From contig NC_087071.1 of assembly GCF_963678635.1 (NCBI RefSeq), positions 12,101,088 through 12,165,087 on the forward strand: 64,000 nt of DNA, given 5' to 3'. Below the pieces are notes generated by a model. That model was given only the letters and a program-made list of their open reading frames with translations, was not told where the DNA came from and ran no database searches. Positions 49,806 through 59,800 of this stretch are shown in pieces (the stretch's first letter is position 1; every line of letters starts with the position of its first letter). The translations under genes and the position numbers were made by a program. This DNA comes from Symsagittifera roscoffensis. Lineage: Eukaryota; Xenacoelomorpha; Acoela; Convolutidae.

Positions 49806-49998
49806 CTAAAAAATCCAATCAAAATAGATTTTTCTTAAACAATTTTTCTTTGTAATTTAAAGGTTGTGATAGTCAAAATTGAGGAAAAACACATCGTACA
49901 TATTTCTTTGTTTTTTCACTCCGCTATTTGGTCAGTACAATTTTGTATTCTTAATGAACCGATTCTTAATGATATATTGAGAAAGAAATGCATAATAG

Positions 49999-50020
49999 CA
50001 GGGGCGTATTTAGGGGGGAG
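49999..50020. repeat. Family A end fragment
   Basis: CAGGGGCGTATTTAGGGGGG only; no matching right end. Confidence 0.45.
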
Positions 50021-50073
50021 CGAATTTATTTACATATATTAAGAGTTGAGTTGTTCCGTAATGCCTTGAATTA

Positions 50074-50598
50074 TTGTTCCGATTTTCGATACGAAAGTAA
50101 CGGAGTATTTGTGCTCGGGGTGGGGTTTTTTTTCTTCAGACAAATTTTGACTTTTTAAGCCATTTTTGACGGAATTTTTTAAAATCATTCAAAAGGTATT
50201 GTTGTCCTGAGCTTAAATTTTAAAAGATATTTCACCTGTGATCATTTTTCGTAAAGTTATGGGGATTTAAAGATTGCCATTTTGGACAATTAAAGCGCGA
50301 TATATTTCGCGCTATTAACGCGTAAGCGGAGATTTAATCCGTCATAGAAATCGTTCCAAATTGGGTGAAAGAAGCTTATTTGCCATAATTGATTTGTTAC
50401 AATAGCGAAATCTATTTTTTTTGTACTTTTTAAGTCGTGTGGGGAGATGATTTCATAAAAAAATAATTCAAGTTTTAGAAAAAAAAATTTCATTTTATTT
50501 TATTAAATTTGTTTTTTTTTTAATGTTATTACTGCTTCATAAACCTTAAAAGGCAGTCGGAACATTTAGGGCTTCGCCCTGATACGAGCAGTCTTGTT
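50074..50598 (-). repeat. Family D dispersed repeat, inverted copy (525 bp)
   Basis: Reverse complement of the 5053-5599 copy, running from TTGTTCCGATTTTCGATACG to the hairpin TCAGGGC-TTC-GCCCTGA region and CAGTCTTGTT. Same borders as the other copy. Confidence 0.75.
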
Positions 50599-51873
50599 AT
50601 TTTTAAAAACGTGTGGGTGGAAATTTTCAGAAAAAAATCACTCAAATTATTTCAGTTTTTTGAAAAACTTGAACATTTTTAATATGATAGATTTTGAGGA
50701 AAATTTATATTTTTTGAAGCTCAGTCAATCTTGATTTTTTACATTGCGTTATTGTACGGTAAGACATTGCTCGGAAGTATCTGACCAAATGTATTAAACA
50801 TGGCCTCTTACGAGTTGCTACCGCGAAATTTACAAAACGTAGTTTACCGTTGCTTTATTTGAAATAAAGTTGGATTTGAAATATTTTTTTAGGCATCGAT
50901 TGGTAATTGTTTACCAGAATATATGCAGGCAGCAAAAAATCGTTGAAAGGCTCTCAAAATGTTTGACATTTTGATCAAAAAAAGGTTGCCGAAACCGGTG
51001 GTGGAGCTTTTTTGCTCTAAATTCTTTGAGGCATGTGGAACCTGATCTAAACTACATTTTATGATTGGATAAATTAGATATTTTACCAATGTAAAGTATT
51101 TAATATTAACCAATCATGATCCATCTAACTAACAACCCACTTATTTGTAAGTGCTGAAGTTACTTGTAATTTCAGCACCAGAGAGATTTGAATTTAACTT
51201 AGAAATTAGTTGGACTCTCCCGAGCACTTCAGCAGCCGCAATAAACCAGTATACCCTAGATCTATTGAGCCTAGCAGAGACTAGTTAAACAACCTGAGAC
51301 TAGATAGTATAAGAGTAAGATTAGGATCGGTATTAGACTAAGAAGTTGCACGAATCTATCCGGCCGAAAATAAGATAGCGTGACGAGCAGACGGTGTACC
51401 CTATCCGAAATTACTCTATGAGTTATACACTCCAGTCCTAACTCACATGGTTAGTAAACATGACATTGATCCGAATAAAACTTTTGTTGCTGCTTAAGGG
51501 GTTAAATACTGCTGGCGGCGAGTGTTGTCTTAACAAGCAGAGTCGATGCTAATTATAAAAATAAATTGGACGGAAGGTTAAAATCAAATCTGCGCGCGTC
51601 TTTGGGCGACAAACACTAAAAGGCTATTGCAAGCCAAAAAGCCACCATTAAACGTGAATACTATCAAAAACCCAAATGTAATTGATGGCAAAAACAGAAG
51701 ATGATAATTAAACGAGAGAAGAACATTATGCAGGAATGTTTGAAGGTTCGACAGAAAGCGGGAGCACAAAACATTTGAGAAAAACAAGTATTTAAAAGCA
51801 TTGACAACCAGATGTGGTTTTACAAAAAAAAAACGGGTATTTTTGGTACATTTTTATAAGGAAAATTTGATGA
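50599..51873. other. Non-coding stretch, possible left border and LTR of the 3' retroelement
   Basis: Contains a perfect 8-bp stem, GTGCTGAA...TTCAGCAC (about 51151-51178), and a TATA-like AATTATAAAAATAAATT near 51552. Composition changes gradually toward the G-poor element. A 5' LTR could begin in this interval, but without the 3' LTR in view the border cannot be set. Confidence 0.3.
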
Positions 51874-52188
51874 CAAGCAGGAACTATCGTGATAGATCAA
51901 CCGACTTACAGGGTGTGGACATACCATCGCGACCGAGATACGGTATTTCCAGAGTTTTTCCGCTGTCCAGACTTAAAATCCTGTCCAGAATATGGATTAT
52001 CGGTCGCGGAATCAACAATTCCGCGACTGAAAAAGTTTTATAAAAGTTATTCGCCGACATCGACCCGGGAGGCCGTGGCCTGGGCTATCATTAACAGAAA
52101 TCATTCACCCAAATTAACCGAAAGTGTTACAACTGTAAATTGTCGATGGGATCTTTACATAGTCTCCATGATTACTAGCCACTATTAG
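51874..52188 (+). CDS. Open frame without ATG upstream of the retroelement (105 codons)
   Basis: The frame opens after TGA at 51871 and runs to TAG at 52188. Its sequence has normal protein composition (for example YRVWTYHRDRDTVFPEFF and PRLKKFYKSYSPTSTREAVA) and no low-complexity bias. There is no ATG until seven codons before the stop. An ATG in another frame lies at 51870, overlapping the preceding stop as TGATG. It could be an exon, a frameshift product or a relic. No family recognised. The next frame begins two bases after its stop. Confidence 0.35.
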   Translation, partial: QAGTIVIDQPTYRVWTYHRDRDTVFPEFFRCPDLKSCPEYGLSVAESTIPRLKKFYKSYSPTSTREAVAWAIINRNHSPKLTESVTTVNCRWDLYIVSMITSHY

Positions 52189-52190
52189 TC

Positions 52191-52496
52191 ATGTTTTTAT
52201 TCAAATCTCGGTCATCAGATAGCAGAATTAGCAGATTAGAGTTTGGACAAAACATTTACAAAATGTTATACGACAATAATTTAATCGAAATGTCTCTACG
52301 ACTCAATAGATCAGAGCCAATATTCCGAACCATAACAGAACTACCCGGAATTGGAAGAAGACCTCGAACCAGAGACGACATACGACAAAGTAGAAACTTG
52401 CCATATAGCTATATGATAGTTAGGCAAAAACCAGAACAAACTTTTATATTTAGAATACTACTGGCAATGAATTTAGATTTTCATTTGCAAACATAA
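52191..52496 (+). CDS. Small frame of unknown function, 101 aa, upstream of the leader
   Basis: A true ATG follows the previous stop as TAGTCATG. The product starts MFLFKSRSSDSRISRLEFGQ, is basic and moderately hydrophobic at its end, and has no recognisable domain. Tight spacing to the preceding frame suggests linked expression, for example re-initiation. It lies before an AATAAA-rich stretch (52640-52675), so it may belong to a long LTR, to an upstream part of the element, or to unrelated DNA. Confidence 0.35.
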   Translation: MFLFKSRSSDSRISRLEFGQNIYKMLYDNNLIEMSLRLNRSEPIFRTITELPGIGRRPRTRDDIRQSRNLPYSYMIVRQKPEQTFIFRILLAMNLDFHLQT

Positions 52497-53422
52497 AACC
52501 TTGAAGTTAATCTTCAAAATCATTTCAGGCGCTAAACAAAATTATTAATATACAATAACGATTGATGAAAAGATCTAAGATCGTTTTCCTAAAACTCTGC
52601 AGTAATATACAAAACATGTTTGAAAAATATTTATTGAAAAATAAAAAATAAAAATTAGTAGCATGACAATAAATGGTTAGTAATCATAAATCATCCTGTT
52701 GTTCCAGCTCCATCACCTAAAACATAACAGCAATCATAAACCCACTAATATCATCAAAACACTAAATCTTTCCTTTACACACATTTAAAATTTTATTAAA
52801 ACTTAAATTCACTTAATTTTAAAACCAGATCATCAAGGCTTATCCTTGGATCTTAAATCATTTTCTACTTAATTAAATTTCAAATTTGATCATCAAGGCT
52901 TATCCTTGGATCAAACAGAACAACTTTGTTCTCCCCCACCCACTTAATTAGTGTCTAACGACCTCAAACGTCGATTCACTACCCAACCCTTTCTAAAGAC
53001 CTAAGACTAATAGAAATTTTTAAACAAAACTAATCATTCAAATTAGGATAAACAGTGAAGAACTTCGGTTATTCATCCTTCACTTCCTTTTACTAGACCC
53101 AGGATAAATCTTAGACTTAGTAAGTTTAAAATAGTATCTAACGAACTACTCGCGTTCTAATTATACCTGAACCTTGTGGATCGATTTACTATTCTCCAAC
53201 CCTTGAACACAATCACTACCCCTAAGTAAGATTAAGTAAGTTAACACCTTAACTTATACTAGCCACGAGAAAGTAAAAAATCATTCTTCGGAATCGATAT
53301 ACTTTTCTCTCCAACCCTGAACAAATAGACCCAGGTTAAGCTAACCAAAAAATCGTAAGAACTAACAGTTTAGGAAAATAGAAATCATTTAACAACCTTT
53401 TGCATCCGTCATCCTAAACCTT
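52497..53422 (+). other. G-poor structured leader of the 3' retroelement
   Basis: Strongly G-depleted on the plus strand from about 52680. It holds a duplicated hairpin (52828-52852 and 52888-52912) and three spaced copies of a TCGATWYACT...CCAACCCT block (52971, 53181, 53294). No convincing primer-binding site was recognised, so the end of the 5' LTR is not located. Confidence 0.45.
52828..52912 (+). repeat. Duplicated 25-nt hairpin in the leader
   Basis: Two identical 25-nt words, 60 bp apart start to start, each begin GATCATCAAGG and end CCTTGGATC, so each folds as a stem with a 2-nt bulge and CTTAT loop. Tandem stem-loops in this place in retroviral leaders often serve dimerisation or packaging; that role is inference. 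Confidence 0.75.
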
Positions 53423-53890
53423 ATGTCATTTAAAAACCTAGGAAATAAACAAACAATCGTTTTACACAATTGTGAAATAGATAACAAAAAATACGACCTT
53501 GTAATCACACCTCATACACAAACAGTTGGATACATTCGAACAAAACGACAAACACTAAAAAGAAAAATAATAACGAAACAAAAACAAATAACACGAAAAA
53601 GATTTTCAAAAAATCGAAACGCATTTTCAGAATCAGAAACCAACAGTTTAGACGAACTTTACAAACTAAAAGAATCAATAGATAAAAATTGCCCACTTCA
53701 CGATCAATTATATTTTTCTGACTCAGAAACAACTTCAAATTCATCAAAAAGAGGAAAAAGAAGAATAAAAAAGCAGTATAAACACAAACCAGTACATTTA
53801 TACAATTGGAATCAACCAATTGGACACATCAATAATTACATATTAACAGTCATCGAACGAAAAAATGAGCTCAACGCACACCCCAGGTGA
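53423..53890 (+). CDS. Basic 155-aa accessory or pre-Gag protein of the retroelement
   Basis: Starts at a true ATG (MSFKNLGNKQ). It is rich in Lys/Arg (KRQTLKRKIITKQKQITRKR, and GKRRIKKQYKHK near 130) with an acidic Ser/Glu/Asp stretch between (SESETNSLDELYKLKE, FSDSETTSNS). No known domain is recognised. The Lys/Arg clusters suggest RNA binding or nuclear entry. Its last 26 bases overlap the Gag-Pol start codon in the +1 frame; the downstream frame is open only from 53847, so either re-initiation at 53865 or a frameshift within 44 nt is needed to couple them. The shared A-rich, G-poor composition places it in the same element. Confidence 0.7.
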   Translation: MSFKNLGNKQTIVLHNCEIDNKKYDLVITPHTQTVGYIRTKRQTLKRKIITKQKQITRKRFSKNRNAFSESETNSLDELYKLKESIDKNCPLHDQLYFSDSETTSNSSKRGKRRIKKQYKHKPVHLYNWNQPIGHINNYILTVIERKNELNAHPR

Positions 53891-56800
53891 AGAAAGCCCA
53901 GATGATGATGAAATCTTTCCTTTTATAATAGATGCAACCACTGATAGAGGACAGCATATATTTTGCAAAAATTTACTATTAAATTTATTTGAACCCGGAA
54001 TCAGTCCATGTAAAACAGAGTTCCCAGATGTAAAAATCAAAAGACAAATCATAGACCACTACTTAAAAGATATATGCAACATAACACAACAGTATGGAAT
54101 CTACTCCATAGAATTCACCTCACCAAACCATAATAATAGAAAATATACAATTCAAACAGACGATCTTGATTTAGAATTTTCAAAAGTTTTTTCAGAATAT
54201 ATAAAAAGCATCCAATATCATAACTCACAAAGAGCAAACTCCATATTCACCAATGAAGTTTTCGCAATAATATATAGTTATATTTCGATATTAGAAAACG
54301 AAATCCCAATAACAAATGTCTCACCGACAGAAACATCTAAACATTTAAGAGTACGACATGAAATCACACTACTCTCTAGTTATTTAAACATCATTAAAGA
54401 AAATTTCACAAAAAACGACGTTTCACAACATACAAAACACGATCTACAAAAAATTTTGGCATGGTTCATAATAGATTATTTCACACACAATATTGATTTA
54501 ATTGCACAAGCAAGAAAAAATTTTAGACCCCAAAACTCGAACGATGATACCGCTATCACAGAACAATCAGATTATGTTTGGGACCCCGAATGGTCTCATC
54601 CCGCATTTATAAGCTTCCCACAATCAATCTCAAGTCAAGCAATAAGTACGATATCTTACATAAGAGATTATGTAAAAATAATACCATTCACCATTGATGC
54701 AACACCATTAAACTATAATACATTTTTGCCCGATACACAAAATAATAGTTTAAACTCTACAGTCATACACAACGAAAACCTCAATGGAACTAGGAATCTT
54801 ACTCAACAAGATATCCAGACACCATCACACTTCATAAATGAAGAAATTGTACACACAACAACTACACAACAAAGTATTTCACCAATACGCCCAAATTTAA
54901 CAACACCAAGAAATACAAATCCTTCACAAACACAGGTAACCTTACAATCAACCGTTAAACCTTCGGTTGCCCCTAAATATTCACATATGGATTACCAAAC
55001 ATACAGACCCATGACAATACCATCAAAAACACGCAAAACATTCACTAGAAACAACTTTACAGACCATAATTATAATTATACACATCCATCAAAAACATAT
55101 AATCAACCACAAAGAAATTTTAACCAATATACAAGATCTCGAAATTGGGATAACCCAATGACCCAACCTAATTCAATAAATTTCCAAACAAATCCTCCAC
55201 AGGATCACAGTGAAAATTACCCATTTTTTCAACAAAATAAAAATAAAAAACAGACATCTTATCAAATGGATTATTTATCCTCAGATGATGATTTCTTACA
55301 ACCAGATATATTTGCACCAAATACTCAAGAATATCGTAGACAAGGAATACAGAGAACACGTACAAATCATAGAAATTTTTCTCCACAACCAATAGATGCA
55401 CAACATCAACAACCAATTCAACAACAAAATCTAATTAATACACAATCTTTTCAACCAATTCAACAACAAAATCCAATGACTGCACACTCGTATCAACCAT
55501 CACAAATGCAAAATGAAATACCACTCCCATATTATCTCCAACAACATGAAATAACAAGAAACCAACTTTCAAATTTTTCTCAAATGCCAAATGCAGCAGA
55601 ATCATTACAAATGACAATGAATCCATACCTTATGGGTGGATCATCAATAACATCAAACAAACCTTTAATGGTTTTCACAGGAACAGACCCTGAATACTCT
55701 GTAGAAGATTATTTAAATGCAGTAACAGCAAACCTGATTTTAAATATTGGACCTGAACCAATTAATACGCCACTACATCAAAACTGGATACATCGACGCA
55801 CAGCGTTAATACAAACAACCTTAGATGGCGCAGCCCAAAAATGGTTTTCAGTACTACCTCTAGAAATAAAATCAAACTGGAAAAGGTTTACACAGGAATT
55901 TTCAAAAATGTTTGACTCCGAAAGAAACAAACAACAACAAAGAGTTTTATGTAATGAAATTCGCAGATTACCAAACGAAACCATCAAGCAAATAGCAGTA
56001 CGAATCGAAACACTAGTTCGAAAAGCATATTCATTAAATACACATGACTATAAAAACACAAAGATGACAGAAATCTTAATGATGACCTTAACACCACAAT
56101 TAAGGAAAATAGCAATAAAAAAGAGAGCATCCCATCCTTCTTCAATTCGAGAACCCGATTTAGATTTTCGAAAACTAGTAGACAAATTAGAACAAGCAGA
56201 AATCACGATGAAACTAGAAGAAACGGAAAATCTGAAATTACAATACGTTAACAGAATTGAAACGACTCCCACTAATATTAATAATATACAGGAATCAGAG
56301 ACAGACCTCGTTGAAAAAATCACTGAAATACTCAATATTTACGAAAAGAACCCAAACTTTAAAGGCAAACCATCTTTCAAAAAATGGTGTAATTATTGCC
56401 GACGATACGGACATAGTATTTCCGAATGTAGACAAAAACAGCAAGACAATCAAAATAAACCTCAAAAATATAAAGAACCAAATAAATCATTCCATCAATA
56501 CATGAAAAAAGATCAAAACCTACCGAACAAAACAGTCTACAGCAACAACAGTTCAGGAAAACCACTCCCGAACAATACAAATTATACAAGAAATCAATCA
56601 CCATATAACACAAGTTATAGAGGAAGATCACCAGAACGAAGAAACACGCATAATTCATCACAAAATCACTACAATAGACCAAATAGTCGAAATAACTACT
56701 CCAGATCACATTCAAATACACAACGATTTGTTTCTAGATCTAATTCCCAATCAAGAAATAACTACTATCCAAACAACCAATCACGAAATTCATCATACGA

Positions 56801-59800
56801 TAGGAATAGAAACTACTCCTATAATCGAAATAGAAGTTATTCAAACAACCGAAACCAGAATTACCCGAACAATCGATCAAGGAATAACTCATATAATAGA
56901 TCGAACTATAACAGACCAAACAACAATTATCAAAATAGATCGCGAAATAATTCACAAAATCGACACTCAAGTTATAATAATCGTTATAGAAATTATTCCC
57001 AATCACCACACCGGAATAATAATAACTATAATAATTCTAATAATCGCCACAGAAGTAGTACACCTAAACATCAAAGACATATTAATCAAGTACAATCTAA
57101 TCCAGAAACAACATCAGACCCTCCAGGTATTGATGACACAGTAACTGATACATTACAACTCAATCAAATAAACTGTACATCATCAGATTCAGAAAGTGAT
57201 ACTGAAAACACTCTTTCTATCAATATGATAAAAGTCGAAAATGACTATGAATCTGTCATATATGAACAACCTTTTTCATCACACATATATGAAAATCAAT
57301 CAGAATTTCTTCAAAATTATTACACTACACCCATAAATTCCACACCAACGACGCAAGAAACAAATGAGATTAACACTACAAATCAAACCAATAAAAATAT
57401 CAAAACAAAATGCTTGAATACAAACCACATTTATCAAAATATACAAAAAGAACAACCCAAAGAAAAAATTTGGACAATACCATTTCTCTTAGAAAGCCCA
57501 AGAAATAAAGAATTTCAACCACCAGACCTTGAAATAGATTTTTTAATTGATTCAGGAGCAGAATCAAACATAATAAACATCCCCACATGGAATGAAATAA
57601 AAACTTTACACCCAAAGCTAACACCTCTTGAAACTTCCAGTAAGTTAGCAACAGCACAAGGATCAACATTGATAAACTACGGAAAAATCCAATTATTTCT
57701 CCTCCCCACCAGAACAATGGAGCAAAGCAAAATTTTAAATAAGCCATTTAAACAAATATTCCATATCACTGATATTAAATATAATATCATTGGAATACCA
57801 TTTATTTCGAAGTATATACCAACAATTAACATACTAAATAGTAAAATATTAATCAAAGATAAATATACAAAAACAAAAGAAACATCCTTAACATTTTTTC
57901 AAAGATTAAATAAACAACCACCATTCTTTTCAAAATTCTACCCGATATTTAACCAACAAAGAAAACACCTAAAACCACTATCAGGAAATATCTATAATTT
58001 TTCAATCAAACAAGTTCACCAATACGATAAAGAACAAAACAAACAAAAATTTTATATGTCAGATTTTGAATTCAAACCTATTCACAAATTTTTCAAAATC
58101 ACAATCTCATCCATAAAATATTTGAAAAATTCGAATTCAGATATCATTTCCTTACATGTCTATAACAACACACCTTACCAAGTAACATTACCTTTAGGAC
58201 TTCTAGGATATTGTGAAACCAACGCTACAATATCACCAATACACGAAAAAGCTTATCGCGTAAATAATATACTCCAATTACTAGATATTTGCCAATCTAC
58301 AATTCTTAATGAAGAATTATCTATAAATAATATAATAAGTAACGAAAACAGAAATACGGATTATTTCACAAAAATTCCATATTTCAAACCTACATTCAAC
58401 ATAAGTAACTACACAGAGGACCAACAGAAATTTTTAACAATGTTTAATTTCCAACATTCACAAATAACACAAGACGAATTCGAAAAGTTAGCCAAACAGC
58501 TAATTAAATATTCATCAGTCTATGCAACATCAAAATTCGATGTTGGAAAAATCAGTTCATCACTACATCTCCCGTTAAAACCAGACGCAGTTTTCAAAAA
58601 ACAGAGAGCAAGTAAAGTACCAATTCACTTACATGATAAAGTGAACAGATTACTCGATATTTTAGAACAATACAACATTATATCACCAGTTAATAAAGAA
58701 GAACAACCAAAAGGGAACACATTTATCAACCCCGTTATCATTCTAGCTAAAGGAGAATCATTAAAAATCGTTCTCGATGCTAGATACCTCAATTCACTTA
58801 TAGATGAATCAAAATGTAATTGGCCCATTGAACCAATACAAGTTATTTTAACAAAAATAAACGGCAAATACTTTACAACCGCCGATATGAATAGTGCATA
58901 CAATCAAATGCCACTAGATGAACAATCACGACGTTTAACACAATTTGTTATCGGAAACCAACAATATGAATTCAACCGTTTATTCTATGGAATATCCATA
59001 GGACCAGCAGCATTTTCAGCTTTTATGAGCAAAATTTTTAGACCACTAATACTCAAGAAAAACGCAATCACCTATTTAGACGATGTTTTTATGCAATCAC
59101 AAACAAAAGACGAGATGTTCAATGTTTTAGAAAAATATCACCAAATACTTCAGAACGAAAATCTGAAGGCCGCCCCCGATAAATCACACTTCTTTTTGAC
59201 AAGAGTTAAATTCTTAGGACATAATATAGAAAGAAAAACAATCACTCCATTGAAATCACGCATTGACGCTATTCAAAAACTTCAACCACCAACAAATAAA
59301 AAGAAAATCCAAGAATTTCTTGGAATGTTAAACTTTTTAAGTAAATATGTTTATAAAATGCAATTATATCTACGACCATTTTATAACATCCTTAGACAAC
59401 AAAATAATTTTGAATGGAACACAGAACATCAAACACGATTTGAAGAAATAAAGAAACTTTTAACTGAACAAATTTCAAACACAATTCCAGATTCAAATCA
59501 ACCATTTTATGCAATGTGCGATGCTTCGAACTTTGGCATCGGTGCAGCACTATTACAATCACATAATGGTACAAATAAAATGAACCTCATATCAGCAAAT
59601 TCTCGATTATTCACTCAAGCAGAGCTACGACTCTCAACTCTAATGAGAGAATGTACAGCCATAATATATACACTGACAGAATATGAATTTCTGATACTTG
59701 GATCAAAACACCCCACAGTTTTATTCACAGACCATAAACCAATCATCTTTCTCTTTACACAAAAATCTAACCCAAACCACAGAGTTTACAGATTTCAACT

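Noticed and set aside
51801-52043. 80-codon frame overlapping the 51874-52188 frame
   Set aside because: It opens with TTG, its ATG version (51870) is only 57 codons, and the other frame has more protein-like composition; kept only as a possible re-initiation site.
52670-52700. TGGTTAGTAATCATAAATC as a retroelement primer-binding site
   Set aside because: It starts with TGG after AATAAA signals, but the complement does not resemble a tRNA acceptor end I know, and the LTR end is not fixed.
56257-57144. Plus-strand alternative frames inside Gag-Pol (for example 56728-57144, Ile/Thr-rich)
   Set aside because: They arise from the Asn/Arg/Ser repeat region read in another frame; no start context or domain.
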